A stretch of DNA of 64,000 bases from the NCBI GenBank assembly GCA_040902225.1, contig JBBDXT010000004.1, forward strand, positions 640,965 to 704,964, given 5' to 3'. The translations under genes and the position numbers were made by a program. The number at the start of each line of letters is the position of its first letter. The first letter of the stretch is position 1. Below are positions 51,944-61,206 of the stretch, piece after piece. The DNA comes from Chloroflexota bacterium (GTDB lineage: Bacteria; Chloroflexota; Limnocylindria; QHBO01). The notes under the pieces were generated by a model that saw only the letters and a list, made by a program, of their open reading frames with translations, ran no database searches and had not been told where the DNA came from.

Positions 51944-52366
51944 ATGCCGAACCTGACGATCCGGGTAGGTGACCTGAACTTTACCGCCCGATGGGAGGCG
52001 GAGGCGCCGCGAACGGTCGAGGCCGTGCAGCGCCTGCTGCCGATGCGCGCGCAGCTGATCCACTGTCGCTGGAGCGGTGAGGGGACCTGGATCCCGCTCG
52101 AGGACCTGCAGACCGGGGTCGGCTACGAGAACCACACCTCGCACCCGGCGCCCGGCGAGCTGCTCATCTACACCGGCGACCTCTCCGTGGGCGAGATCCT
52201 CTTCCCGTACGGCGCCTGCATGTTCTCCTCGAAACTCGGCCAGCTCGCGGGCAACCACTTCGCCACGCTGCTGCCTGACGAGGGGTGGCGCGACCGCCTG
52301 CGCGAGGTGGGCCGGCGTGTCCTGTGGGAGGGTGCCCAGGAGATCGAGATCATCGAAGGAGACTGA
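51944..52366 (+). CDS. DUF3830 family protein
   Basis: A 140-residue cyclophilin-like protein of the DUF3830 group: FTARWEAEAPRTVEAVQRLLP, CRWSGEGTWIPLED, NHTSHPAPGELLIYTGD and LFPYGAC(M)FSSKLGQLAGNHFA. The set of Cys, His and Glu suggests an active or ligand site. Members are found beside amidohydrolases, racemases and ureide genes; activity is unknown. The stop overlaps the next start (TGATG), so it leads a plus-strand operon with the membrane protein and hydantoinase genes. Confidence 0.85.
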   Translation: MPNLTIRVGDLNFTARWEAEAPRTVEAVQRLLPMRAQLIHCRWSGEGTWIPLEDLQTGVGYENHTSHPAPGELLIYTGDLSVGEILFPYGACMFSSKLGQLAGNHFATLLPDEGWRDRLREVGRRVLWEGAQEIEIIEGD

Positions 52367-52890
52367 TGAATCTGGGCCAAGCCGCGAGCGTGGTGCAAAT
52401 GGGCCTGGTAGCCGGCGTTCTCGCCTTCGCTGGTTTCGGAGTTCTGCAGCCGCCACCAATCACGGAACATACCCGGAGTCTCGAGTTCGGCTCCGCGCTC
52501 GTTGGGCTCGCCCTTTTAGCCGCTATCACCGGATGGGCGATATCGGGTGGAGCGCGATGGGGTCGTTTCCTTGGCTGGTTGGTAGCGATCGTTTGTGCGG
52601 TCGCGGGCGCGTTCGGTATCTACGGCCTGGTGGCCTTCCTCGCGGATCCCGAAGTCTTCTCCCGGTCGAATTTGGCCGTTCTCGCCGTGCTGCTCTTCAT
52701 GGGCGTGACGTCCATCGTCCTGGTCGCTGTACCTCTGGGCGAGAGACATTCCCAAGAGGTCTTGAGCAGCTTCATTCAGCGAAAGCGACTGACGTGGTTG
52801 GCATCGGGTTTCGTGATCGGTATCGCGGTCTCGGCGGCGTTTGGCGCATTCCTGTCGACCGTGCCGGAGCTTCCGTGCTGCCCAGCCTGA
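52366..52890 (+). CDS. Small polytopic membrane protein, unknown
   Basis: A 174-residue protein with four or five hydrophobic segments, ending in a Cys pair (LPCCPA). It is not a recognisable transporter: too short for NCS families and without motifs. Codon use is visibly less GC-rich than in the neighbouring genes (several TTT, TTA, ATC/ATA-type codons), hinting at separate origin. It lies between the DUF3830 and hydantoinase genes on the same strand. Confidence 0.6.
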   Translation: MNLGQAASVVQMGLVAGVLAFAGFGVLQPPPITEHTRSLEFGSALVGLALLAAITGWAISGGARWGRFLGWLVAIVCAVAGAFGIYGLVAFLADPEVFSRSNLAVLAVLLFMGVTSIVLVAVPLGERHSQEVLSSFIQRKRLTWLASGFVIGIAVSAAFGAFLSTVPELPCCPA

Positions 52891-52932
52891 TTCAGCGGCC
52901 AGCACCAAGCCATAGCCGGCAGGTTTACACGG

Positions 52933-54318
52933 TTGACTGACCTTTTCGTCAGCGGCGGCACTGTCGTCACCGCCGGCGGCTCCTTCTCGGCCGATGTGGC
53001 CATCAGCGATGGCCGCATCGAGGCCGTAGCGCCGGATCTTGCTCGAAACGGCGTCCAAACCTTGGACGCCACGGGCTTGCTGGTGATGCCCGGCTGCGTC
53101 GACGTCCATACCCACACGCGGCTGCCGAGCGAGGTGGAGCCGGACCGCTTCTTCGCCGATTCCGTCGCGGCTGCCTTTGGTGGCACGACGACATTCCTCG
53201 CCTTCAACAACCCCGGCACCGGCATCTCCGATGAGGGCTCAGCGTCGCTCTTAGCCGGGATGCGCGAGTTCCGAGAACGCACTGAGGGCGAGTCGGCGGT
53301 GGACTTCGGGCTCTCAGCGGTGATCAGCGGCCAACAGGAGGACCCGATCGCGGAGCTGCCCGAGCTGATCGATTCTGGCGTCCCGACCGCCAAGGCGTTC
53401 ATGGTCTATGACTTCCGCCTGACCGATGAGCGCCTCTTCGCGGCACTGCGAGCGATGGGCCGCCACGGCGGGATGCTCCAGGTCCATTGCGAGAACGCCA
53501 CGGTCATCGATGCGCTGGTGGCGGATGCCGTCGCCCGCGGCAACGTCGCGTGCCGGCACCATGCGCTGACCCGACCGACCTACGCCGAGGCGGAGGCGAC
53601 GCATCGGGCGATCGCGTTGGCCAGGGCGGCTGACGCATCGGTCTACATCGTGCATCTCTCGTGCGCCGATGCGCTGGCAGAGGTTGCTGCGGCCAAGGTG
53701 CGCGGCTGGCCGGTCTACGCCGAGACCTGTCCGCACTACCTGACCCTGACCGATGCGCGCTACGATGCGCCGGACGAGCAGGAGGTGATCAAGAGCGTCA
53801 TCTCGCCACCCCTCCGCTCCGAATCGGATCGCGGGGCGCTCTGGCTCGGGCTGCGTGCTGGGGGGCTTGACCTGGTCGCCAGCGATCATGTGCCGGATCG
53901 GCTGGCCGTCGAGAAGCGCTGTCCCGCGCCTCCCTTCCCGCAGATCAGCAATGGCGCGCCCGGGATCGAGACCCTGCTCACGGTCATGTACGACGAGGGG
54001 GTGGCCGGCGGACAGATCAGCGTGGAACGCCTGGTCGACCTGCTGGCCACGACGCCCGCAAAGCTCTTTGGCCTGGCCGGCAAGGGAGCGATCGAGGTCG
54101 GGCGCGACGCCGACCTCGTCCTCTTCGACCCGGGAGCGAAACGCACCATCCGGCAGTCGGAGCTCCACCACACCAGCGACTTCACCTCGTACGAGGGACG
54201 AGAGGTTCGTGGTGCCGTCCGGTCCGTGCTCCTTCGCGGCCAACCCGTCATCCGGGATGGAGCGTTCGTCGGCGGTCGCGGGGCAGGGCGCTTCGTGGAG
54301 CGCTCTACCCCTGCCTGA
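52933..54318 (+). CDS. Dihydropyrimidinase / D-hydantoinase family cyclic amidohydrolase
   Basis: A 461-residue binuclear-zinc amidohydrolase. Metal ligands: His59 and His61 in DVHTH, carboxylated Lys154 in AKAFMVYD, then His in QVHCEN, His in YIVHLSC and Asp in ASDHVPD. The C-terminal ADLVLFDPGAKRTIRQSELHH and SYEGREVRG blocks match dihydropyrimidinase/hydantoinase more closely than allantoinase AllB. The natural substrate may be hydantoins, dihydropyrimidines or allantoin. TTG start at 52933. Last of the plus-strand trio with DUF3830. Confidence 0.88.
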   Translation: MTDLFVSGGTVVTAGGSFSADVAISDGRIEAVAPDLARNGVQTLDATGLLVMPGCVDVHTHTRLPSEVEPDRFFADSVAAAFGGTTTFLAFNNPGTGISDEGSASLLAGMREFRERTEGESAVDFGLSAVISGQQEDPIAELPELIDSGVPTAKAFMVYDFRLTDERLFAALRAMGRHGGMLQVHCENATVIDALVADAVARGNVACRHHALTRPTYAEAEATHRAIALARAADASVYIVHLSCADALAEVAAAKVRGWPVYAETCPHYLTLTDARYDAPDEQEVIKSVISPPLRSESDRGALWLGLRAGGLDLVASDHVPDRLAVEKRCPAPPFPQISNGAPGIETLLTVMYDEGVAGGQISVERLVDLLATTPAKLFGLAGKGAIEVGRDADLVLFDPGAKRTIRQSELHHTSDFTSYEGREVRGAVRSVLLRGQPVIRDGAFVGGRGAGRFVERSTPA

Positions 54319-54325
54319 TCCGCGG

Positions 54326-55915
54326 TCAGCGGTCCAGCATCGGGTAGGCAGCGAGCGTCAGGAACTCGGCAAAGTCTTCGCTCAGGACCAGGTCATCCAG
54401 CAGCGCGGCGGCATCGGTCCAGCGAAAGTCCGGAGCTGAGGAGCGCAGGCGCTCGAGCTGCGCATCGCGGACGGCTGCATAGAGCTCGCCCGTCATCGGC
54501 CTTCCGTCGTCCAGCGTCACGCCGTGCACCCGCCACTGCCAGAGCTGGCTGCGGCTGATCTCGGCTGTTGCGGCGTCCTCCATCAGGTTGTTGATGGCGG
54601 CGGCCCCGTTGCCGGCCAGCCACGAGGCGAGGTATTGCAGCGCCACGCTGACGTTCGTCGAGACCCCCGCCTCGGTCACGTGGCCGCTCTCGACCCGTGT
54701 GTCAAGAAGCTCGCCGGCCGACACGCGCACGTCGGGCCGAAGGCGATGCTTCTGGTTGGGCCGATCGCCCAGCACCTGGTCGAAGATCCCCGCCGCCACC
54801 GGCACGAGGTCCGGGTGCGCAACCCACGTGCCGTCCGAGCCGTCGCCGGCTTCGCGCTGCTTGTCCTCGCGCACCCGGGCGAGGGCGTTCTCCGTCACCT
54901 CCGGCTGCCGGCGGTTCGGGATGAACGCGCTCATGCCGCCGATGGCGTGCGCACCGCGCGCATGACAGGTGCGTACCAGGAGCTGCTGGTAGGCGCGCAT
55001 GAATGGCACCGCCATCGTCACCTGGGCCCGGTCGGGGAGGATCATGTCGGTGCGGGTGTGGAACTTCTTGATCAGGCTGAAGATGTAGTCCCAGCGCCCG
55101 GCGTTCAATCCCGATGCATGCTCGCGCAGCTCCCACAGGATCTCGTCCATCTCGAAGGCGGCCAGGATCGTCTCGATCAGGACGGTGGCGCGGATGCTGC
55201 CGTGCGGGATGCCGAGTTGATCCTGCGAGGCCACAAAGACGTCATTCCAGAGGCGTGCCTCGAGATGTGATTCGAGCTTGGGCAGATAGAAGTAGGGCCC
55301 TGAGCCGCGGTCGAGCTGCTCTCGTGCGTTGTGGAAGAAGGCCAGGCCCCAGTCGAAGAGGCTCGCCGAGATGGCGGAGCCGTCGACCTCCAGGTGGGTT
55401 TCGTCCAGGTGCCAGCCACGAGGCCGGATCACGAGCGTCGCGATCTCACGATTGAGGGCATACGCCTTCTCATCGGTCTGGAAGGTCAGACGACGGCGCA
55501 CGGCCTCGGCGACGGCCCATTGGCCGGTCAACACGTTCTCCCAGGTGGGGGAGAGGGCGTCCTCGAAGTCGGCCATGAAGACGCGCGCCCCCGAGTTCAG
55601 CGCATTGATCATCATCTTCGGCTCCACCGGACCCGTGATCTCGACCCGCCGATCGTCCAGGTCCGCCGGCGCGGACGCGACTCGCCAGCTGGGGTCGTCG
55701 CGGATGTGCTCGGTTTCCGGCAGGAAATCGGGAATCGCGCCGGCATCAAATGCGGCCTGGCGTTCGGAGCGGGCTCGGAGCAGGTCTCTGCGCCGCTGGT
55801 CGAATGACCGATGCAGGCGAGCCACGAACGCGAGTGCCTCGGCGGTCAGGACATCCGCTGCATGGGCCGGTGACCCGTCAGTGATCCGCACGCCCGGCAC
55901 CAGGTCGGGGGTCAC
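54326..55915 (-). CDS. aceB: Malate synthase A
   Basis: Condenses glyoxylate with acetyl-CoA to malate. The 529-residue A-type enzyme has [16 protein letters not shown] (metal-binding acidic residues), [24 protein letters not shown] and the late C-terminal QWRVHG region. No isocitrate lyase is in the window. Its GTG start overlaps the stop of the FAD-subunit gene by four bases (GTGA), so it is translated together with xanthine dehydrogenase. Confidence 0.97.
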   Translation of the reverse strand: MTPDLVPGVRITDGSPAHAADVLTAEALAFVARLHRSFDQRRRDLLRARSERQAAFDAGAIPDFLPETEHIRDDPSWRVASAPADLDDRRVEITGPVEPKMMINALNSGARVFMADFEDALSPTWENVLTGQWAVAEAVRRRLTFQTDEKAYALNREIATLVIRPRGWHLDETHLEVDGSAISASLFDWGLAFFHNAREQLDRGSGPYFYLPKLESHLEARLWNDVFVASQDQLGIPHGSIRATVLIETILAAFEMDEILWELREHASGLNAGRWDYIFSLIKKFHTRTDMILPDRAQVTMAVPFMRAYQQLLVRTCHARGAHAIGGMSAFIPNRRQPEVTENALARVREDKQREAGDGSDGTWVAHPDLVPVAAGIFDQVLGDRPNQKHRLRPDVRVSAGELLDTRVESGHVTEAGVSTNVSVALQYLASWLAGNGAAAINNLMEDAATAEISRSQLWQWRVHGVTLDDGRPMTGELYAAVRDAQLERLRSSAPDFRWTDAAALLDDLVLSEDFAEFLTLAAYPMLDR

Positions 55916-56766
55916 CAGCCACCCTCGTCCCGGATGAGCCGATGCAGAACGCGTGCCGCGACGGCCCGACGGTAATCGGCGCTGGAGCGGACATCGTCGA
56001 TGGGGCTCAGCTCGCCGGCGAGGGTGGAGGCGGCGCGATCGGCCGTCGCCTCGGTCGGCGGGGCGCCCTCGAGCACCGTCTCGGTGGCAGGCACGCGGAT
56101 CGGAGTCGGGGCCACCGAGCCGAGCGCCAGGTGCACGTCATGCCACGTCCCCTTGCCATCGGCCTGCCAGGCGAGAGCCATCACCACCTTGCTGATCGCC
56201 TGCGCCCGCCGCGTGCCAACCTTGCGGTACCGAAGCTGGCGACCAGACGGCAGGGGGATGCTGATTCGAAGCAGCAGCTCCATCGGCTCCAGCGCGGTCT
56301 GCCGATACCTCGGCCAGAACTCGCGGACGGGGATCCATCGCTCGCCGTCGCGCTTCCCGGCGACCAGCTGCGCGTCGCAGGCGAGCAGGAGCGGCAGCAT
56401 GTCGCCGGCGGGCGACGCGTTCATCGCATTGCCGCCGATCGTTCCGCGGTTCTGGATCTGCGCGGCTCCGATCGTAGCCGCGGCCTCGGCAAAGGCGGGC
56501 AGGAATTCCGCGATGAGCGGCGATCGCCGGATCTCCGCATAGGTGGTGAGCGTCCCGAGGACAAGCGCATTCTGCTGCATCCGGATGCCGCGCAGCTCGT
56601 CCAGGTGCCAGATGTCGAGCACCCGCTCGGGCGGGTCACCGAGCTCGCCGGTGATCTGGACCAGCAGATCGGTCCCGCCTGCGACCGGCCGATGCACCGC
56701 GTCGGCGAGCAGCGTATACGCCTCCGCCAGGCTGCGCGGCGAGGCTACCGGAGGTTCGACGGGCAT
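55912..56766 (-). CDS. xdhB: Xanthine dehydrogenase family, FAD-binding subunit
   Basis: A 284-residue FAD subunit (CoxM/XdhB type). [12 protein letters not shown] is the FAD pyrophosphate-binding loop, and [36 protein letters not shown] the second flavin motif. It transfers electrons from the Fe-S subunit to NAD or another acceptor. It starts three bases after the Fe-S gene and overlaps aceB. Confidence 0.94.
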   Translation of the reverse strand: MPVEPPVASPRSLAEAYTLLADAVHRPVAGGTDLLVQITGELGDPPERVLDIWHLDELRGIRMQQNALVLGTLTTYAEIRRSPLIAEFLPAFAEAAATIGAAQIQNRGTIGGNAMNASPAGDMLPLLLACDAQLVAGKRDGERWIPVREFWPRYRQTALEPMELLLRISIPLPSGRQLRYRKVGTRRAQAISKVVMALAWQADGKGTWHDVHLALGSVAPTPIRVPATETVLEGAPPTEATADRAASTLAGELSPIDDVRSSADYRRAVAARVLHRLIRDEGGW

Positions 56767-56769
56767 CGG

Positions 56770-57252
56770 TCAGTCCGGATGGACGCCGGTCGCGCGACGC
56801 CGAGCCGCGGCCTGCGCGATGGCCTCGACGATCTTGGTGTAACCGGTGCAGCGACACAGGTTGCCGGCGATCGCCTCGCGGATGGCATCGTCGCTGGGCG
56901 GGCCACCGGTCGCCAGGAAGGCCTCTGCGGCCATCAGCATCCCGGGCGTGCAGATGCCGCATTGTGCGCCGCCTGTCTCCAGGAAGGCGGCCTGCAGGTC
57001 GTTCAGCTGCTCCTCCGTGCCGAACCCCTCCACCGTGCGAATGTTGGTGCCGTCGACCTGGCAGACCGGCACCAGGCAGGCGTCGACCACGGCACCGTCG
57101 AGCAGCACGCTGCACGCGCCGCACTCACCCTCGCCGCAGCCCTCCTTGGTGCCAGTCAGCGCCAGGTCTTCGCGCAACACGTCGAGGAGGCGACGCATGC
57201 CGGGCACCTCGACCTCGACCGGGTCGCCGTTGACGAAGAACCGATAGCTCAT
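56770..57252 (-). CDS. xdhC: Xanthine dehydrogenase family, 2Fe-2S subunit
   Basis: A 160-residue subunit with two 2Fe-2S clusters. The plant-ferredoxin type is C-x4-C-x2-C (GCGEGECGACSV) plus a later C; the second is C-x2-C (CGIC) and C-x-C (CRC) in the helical domain. It links the molybdenum site to FAD. Its start overlaps the stop of the large subunit gene. Confidence 0.96.
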   Translation of the reverse strand: MSYRFFVNGDPVEVEVPGMRRLLDVLREDLALTGTKEGCGEGECGACSVLLDGAVVDACLVPVCQVDGTNIRTVEGFGTEEQLNDLQAAFLETGGAQCGICTPGMLMAAEAFLATGGPPSDDAIREAIAGNLCRCTGYTKIVEAIAQAAARRRATGVHPD

Positions 57253-59567
57253 GCCGCACCTCGCTCCGGGGCCGGCTCGCTGACGCCCGGGGAGCCTGGC
57301 GCGGGTGCGCCGGTCATGGCGGCCAGGATGCGCTCAGGGGTCGCGGGCAGATCGTGGATCCAAGCGCCCGTGGCGTCATGGATCGCCGCCACCACCGCCG
57401 GCGCCCCGACGTCCATCGGCAGCTCACCGATCCCCTTCGCGCCGTGGGGGGCGCCGGAGAAGGGCTTCTCCACCAGGATCGCCTCGATGCGGGGCGCATC
57501 CAGGGCGGTCGGAATCAGGTAGGTTGCCAGCCGGTCGTTGAGGTAGCGGCCGTCGACCAGCTTGATCTCCTCGATCGTCGCGTAGCCGATCGCCTGCAGC
57601 GTCCCACCCTCGACCTGGCCCTCGGCCAGGACCGGATGGATGATGCGGCCCGCGTCATCGGCCGACACGACATCGCGGACGGTCACCTCGCCGGTGTCCA
57701 GGTCAACGTCCACCCGGGCCACCGCGCAGGCCCAACCGAACGCCGGGTAGGCGTCGCCCGTGTAGGTCTCGTCGTCGAACTGCACGTTCGGGTATGGCTC
57801 GAACTGCTGATCCACGCGCAGTGCGCCATGCTCGGACGCGAAGTCGCGGTATGAATGGGCGAAGGGGCGGTCGGTGACGGCTTCAACCTGGTCGCGGAGG
57901 CGGCGCGCGGCCTTCACGAGCAGCCCGCCGACCACCATCGTGGTGCGCGACGCAACCGTTGGGCCCGAGTCGGGGACGATGCTCGTGTCCTGCGGCGCCG
58001 TGTCGACCGCCTCGGGTTCGAGACCCAGCTCACCGGCCACCAGCTGCGGAAAGATCGTCTTCGTCCCCTGGCCCATCTCGGTCTGGGCGGTGAGGACGCG
58101 AACCGTGCCCGCATCGGTCAGCTCGACCGAGGCGGTCCCCGCGATGTGCACCTCGCCCGATCCGGTGAACCCCGCGCCGTGCCAACCCATCGCCATGCCT
58201 ATCCCCGACGCAAGACGCGCGCTCGGCTGCCTCGCCTCCCGCGCCCGACGGGTCTGCTCGCTGTGCCGGGCGTAGTCGCTTGCCTCGGCGGCCGCCTCGA
58301 GCACGTCGACGGCAGCCACGCTCTCGCGCAGGACCTGGCCGGTCGGCGTGGTGTCGCCCTCGCGATAGGCCCATAACCGGCGCAGCTCCAGCGCGCTGAT
58401 GGCCAGTGCCTCGGCGATGCGGTTGACCTGCATCTCAGCGGCGAACTCGGTCTGTGGGGCGCCGAAGCCACGGAAGGCACCGTTGGGGGGCGTGTTGGTG
58501 GCCATGGCGCGACCCTTGATCCGGACGTTCGGGCACCGATACGGACCCCCGGCATGCAGCACGCCTCGCGACAGCACGACGGGAGTCAGGGTGCAGTACG
58601 CGCCGCCGTCCATGACGACGTCGATCTCCTGGGCGACGAGCCGCCCGTCGCGCATCACGCCCGTTCGATGATGGATGACCGCGGGGTGGCGCTTCGTGGT
58701 GGCGCTCAAGTCCTCGTGGCGGTCATAGATCATGCGCACCGCCTTGCCGACCTTGCGTGCCAGCAGAGCGGCGTGCAGGGCGATCATCGACGGGTACTCC
58801 TCCTTGCCGCCGAAGCCACCGCCCGTCTCGGCCTGGATCACGACCGCCTCCGCATCGGTCAGCTGGAGGGCTCGCTTCAGGGCGCGGTGGATGTAGTACG
58901 GGCACTGGCATGAGCCATGCACCGTCACACCTCCATCCGGCTGGGGGACTGCGATCATCGCCTGGTTCTCGATGTAGAGCTGCTCCTGATGACCGACCCG
59001 ATACGTGCCCTCGATGACCAGCTCGGCTTCCGCGAAGCCGGCGGCCGGGTCGCCCTGGCGCACCTCGAGGTGCGAGAACTCCTCGGTCGACTGAAGCGGG
59101 TCGAAGACCGCCGGCAATCGTTCCGTCTGGACCCGCAGATGACGCTTCGCGGCTCGCAGCGTCTCGCGATCGGCTGCGGCAACCAGGCAGAGCGCCTCCG
59201 CCTGGTGGCGGATCTCGCCGCCGACAGGCACCAGGATCGGCTGGTCGTCGCGGATCAGGCTCACGACATTATCGCCCGGGATGTCCGCGGTGGTGACCAC
59301 GACCACCTGGCTCCAGTCGAACGCCTCGTCCAGCTCGATGCCAAGCAGCCTGGCATGCGGCTCTGTCGAGCGGATGGTGGCGCCGTACCACGCGCCGGGG
59401 AAGACCAGGTCGTCGGCGTACTTCGCGAGTCCGGTGAGCTTGGCCGGCCCTTCGCGGCGGAGCGGGCTTCGGGTGGCGATGGGCCCCGGCGTGGCACTCC
59501 CCGGCGGCACGACCAGCGCATCAGGTGCGCCAATCTCGCGTGTTCCGGGGGGCAGAATGCGCGTCAT
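57249..59567 (-). CDS. xdhA: Xanthine dehydrogenase family, molybdopterin subunit
   Basis: The 772-residue molybdenum hydroxylase subunit. Motifs: ETGGGFGGKEE, GAFRGFGAPQTEFA, TEMGQGTKT, and the catalytic Glu in GAKGIGELPM near residue 725. Purine is the likely substrate, given the urate genes 6 kb away; an aldehyde or other heterocycle remains possible. ATG 59567 follows AGGAGGAG; the upstream frame to 59663 is not coding. First of a four-gene overlapping set with xdhC, xdhB and aceB. Confidence 0.93.
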   Translation of the reverse strand: MTRILPPGTREIGAPDALVVPPGSATPGPIATRSPLRREGPAKLTGLAKYADDLVFPGAWYGATIRSTEPHARLLGIELDEAFDWSQVVVVTTADIPGDNVVSLIRDDQPILVPVGGEIRHQAEALCLVAAADRETLRAAKRHLRVQTERLPAVFDPLQSTEEFSHLEVRQGDPAAGFAEAELVIEGTYRVGHQEQLYIENQAMIAVPQPDGGVTVHGSCQCPYYIHRALKRALQLTDAEAVVIQAETGGGFGGKEEYPSMIALHAALLARKVGKAVRMIYDRHEDLSATTKRHPAVIHHRTGVMRDGRLVAQEIDVVMDGGAYCTLTPVVLSRGVLHAGGPYRCPNVRIKGRAMATNTPPNGAFRGFGAPQTEFAAEMQVNRIAEALAISALELRRLWAYREGDTTPTGQVLRESVAAVDVLEAAAEASDYARHSEQTRRAREARQPSARLASGIGMAMGWHGAGFTGSGEVHIAGTASVELTDAGTVRVLTAQTEMGQGTKTIFPQLVAGELGLEPEAVDTAPQDTSIVPDSGPTVASRTTMVVGGLLVKAARRLRDQVEAVTDRPFAHSYRDFASEHGALRVDQQFEPYPNVQFDDETYTGDAYPAFGWACAVARVDVDLDTGEVTVRDVVSADDAGRIIHPVLAEGQVEGGTLQAIGYATIEEIKLVDGRYLNDRLATYLIPTALDAPRIEAILVEKPFSGAPHGAKGIGELPMDVGAPAVVAAIHDATGAWIHDLPATPERILAAMTGAPAPGSPGVSEPAPERGAA

Positions 59568-59589
59568 CCGGCTCGCTCCTCCTCGGCGG

Positions 59590-59595
59590 ACGATA
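59590..59595 (-). promoter_or_regulatory. Candidate internal -10 element TATCGT before xdhA
   Basis: GCTATCGT lies in the 34-base gap between the amidohydrolase stop and xdhA, 22 bases before ATG 59567, allowing separate transcription of xdhACB-aceB. Confidence 0.4.
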
Positions 59596-59601
59596 GCACC
59601 G

Positions 59602-61206
59602 TCACGAACGCCCTTGGCGCAGCGCGCGTCCAGGCAGCGCCCCCGTGTGCGCTCCGCCATCAATCACAAGGTCTCCGTTGACGACGACGTACTCCAGCCC
59701 ATCGGGAAACTGCCGTGGCTGCTCATAGGTTGCATTCGAGCGGATCCGGGCGGGGTCGAAGACGACGAGGTCGGCCCAGAAGCCGTCGCGCAGCAGGCCG
59801 CGCTGCGTCAACCCAAGGCGAGCCGCGGGGGCGCCGGTCATCTTGCGGACCGCCTCTTCGAGGGAGATGAGCTGTTCGTCGCGCACGAACTGGCCCAGGA
59901 TTCTCGGGAAGGAGCCGTAGGTGCGTGGAGAAGGCTTCTCGCCCAGGAAGGTGGAGTCGGTGCCGACCATGCCGACCGGGTGGCGCACGAAGTGGGGGAG
60001 GGTCTCGCTCCACGGCCCGCTGGTGACCTGCGCGACACCGAGGTTCTCAGACAGCAGCAGATCGCAGATGACATCGACCGCATCGCGGCCGGTCTCGTCC
60101 ATCACCTCGACCAGGGTGCGGCTCTCCCAGCGCAGGTTGTCGGGCAGGGTGAATGCACCGAGGCGCAGATCGGCCCAGCCCGCCGAACCGGTGTATGCGG
60201 CGCCCCTGGCCGCAAGCTCCACCCGCAGCTGGTCGCGCACCGCTCGATCGGCGAGGCGCTCCTTGAGCACCATCGGCCCCCCAGCCTGGACCCACTGCGG
60301 GAGCTGGATCAACAGCCGGGTCGATGCCCACTCGTACGGGTAGCTGTCGAAGGTGACGTCCATCCCGGCGTCGCGGGCGTCGTCGACCAGGGCCAGCAGC
60401 TGCTCCGGACTGCCGGGATACGTCTGTCGGTGATAGAAGTGCGTCAGGTGCACCGGGCCCTCGCCCCTTCGCCCGATCTCGATCGCCTCGCGGAACGGGT
60501 CCAGGAAGCGGTCGCCGAGCGCGTAGCGGACGTGGGTGTGATAGAAGCCACCGGCCATTGCCGCCTCACCGGTAAGTGAGGCGAGCTCATCGGTCGAGGC
60601 ATAGGAGCCAGGCGGGTAGTCGAGTCCGCTCGAAACCCCGAACGCTCCTTCCTCCAGGGCCTCACGCAGCATGGCTCGCATGTTGGCGACGCTGCGGTCG
60701 TCGGCGGGCGTGTCGTCCCAGCCGATGGCGCCGATGCGCAGCGCGCTGTTCCCGATCACCACGGCCACGTTCACTGCCTGGCCACGCTCGTAACGCCCAA
60801 TGTAGCTCGCCACCGAGTCCCAGTCATAGTCGATTTCTGGGCGTCCATCGAGGCCGGCATTCAGATCGACGAAGGCGGCGAGGTCGCCGTGGTCGGCGAA
60901 CGGTGCGTATCCGTTGCCGTCTACCCCGATCACCTCGGTCGTCACCCCTTGCCGCACCTTGGGCTCGTGGCGCGGATCGGCCAGGATGACGAGGCCGCCG
61001 TGCGAGTGCAGATCGATGAAGCCCGGCGCCACGACCATGCCCGTGGCATCGATCGTCCGGACAGCCTGTGCGGGGCTCCACCCCGCGTCGCCGATGTGCA
61101 TGCGCCCGTGAATGCTGGCGACCGTTCCAGCGCGGGCCGGTGCCCCCGAGCCATCGATCAATGAACCGCCAGTGATCAGCAGGTCGACCTCCGGGGGGTC
61201 GATCAC
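59602..61206 (-). CDS. N-acyl-D-amino-acid deacylase family amidohydrolase
   Basis: A 534-residue D-aminoacylase-type enzyme. DLLITGGSLIDGSGAPA, the metal-binding FIDLHSHGG, GVTTEVIGVDG with a conserved Gly-Asn, THVRYAL, VHLTHFYH and VGTDS are all present. It hydrolyses N-acyl- or N-carbamoyl-type D-amino acids or related ureides; the substrate is not predictable. GTG 61206 overlaps the upstream VOC stop (GTGA). It precedes the xdh-aceB set and may be transcribed with it. Confidence 0.88.
   Translation of the reverse strand: MIDPPEVDLLITGGSLIDGSGAPARAGTVASIHGRMHIGDAGWSPAQAVRTIDATGMVVAPGFIDLHSHGGLVILADPRHEPKVRQGVTTEVIGVDGNGYAPFADHGDLAAFVDLNAGLDGRPEIDYDWDSVASYIGRYERGQAVNVAVVIGNSALRIGAIGWDDTPADDRSVANMRAMLREALEEGAFGVSSGLDYPPGSYASTDELASLTGEAAMAGGFYHTHVRYALGDRFLDPFREAIEIGRRGEGPVHLTHFYHRQTYPGSPEQLLALVDDARDAGMDVTFDSYPYEWASTRLLIQLPQWVQAGGPMVLKERLADRAVRDQLRVELAARGAAYTGSAGWADLRLGAFTLPDNLRWESRTLVEVMDETGRDAVDVICDLLLSENLGVAQVTSGPWSETLPHFVRHPVGMVGTDSTFLGEKPSPRTYGSFPRILGQFVRDEQLISLEEAVRKMTGAPAARLGLTQRGLLRDGFWADLVVFDPARIRSNATYEQPRQFPDGLEYVVVNGDLVIDGGAHTGALPGRALRQGRS

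Noticed and set aside
52933-54318. Annotation as allantoinase AllB
   Set aside because: The C-terminal blocks and lysine region match dihydropyrimidinase/hydantoinase better; allantoin is kept only as a possible substrate.
55942-57522. 526-codon plus-strand open frame
   Set aside because: Antisense to xdhB, xdhC and the end of xdhA.
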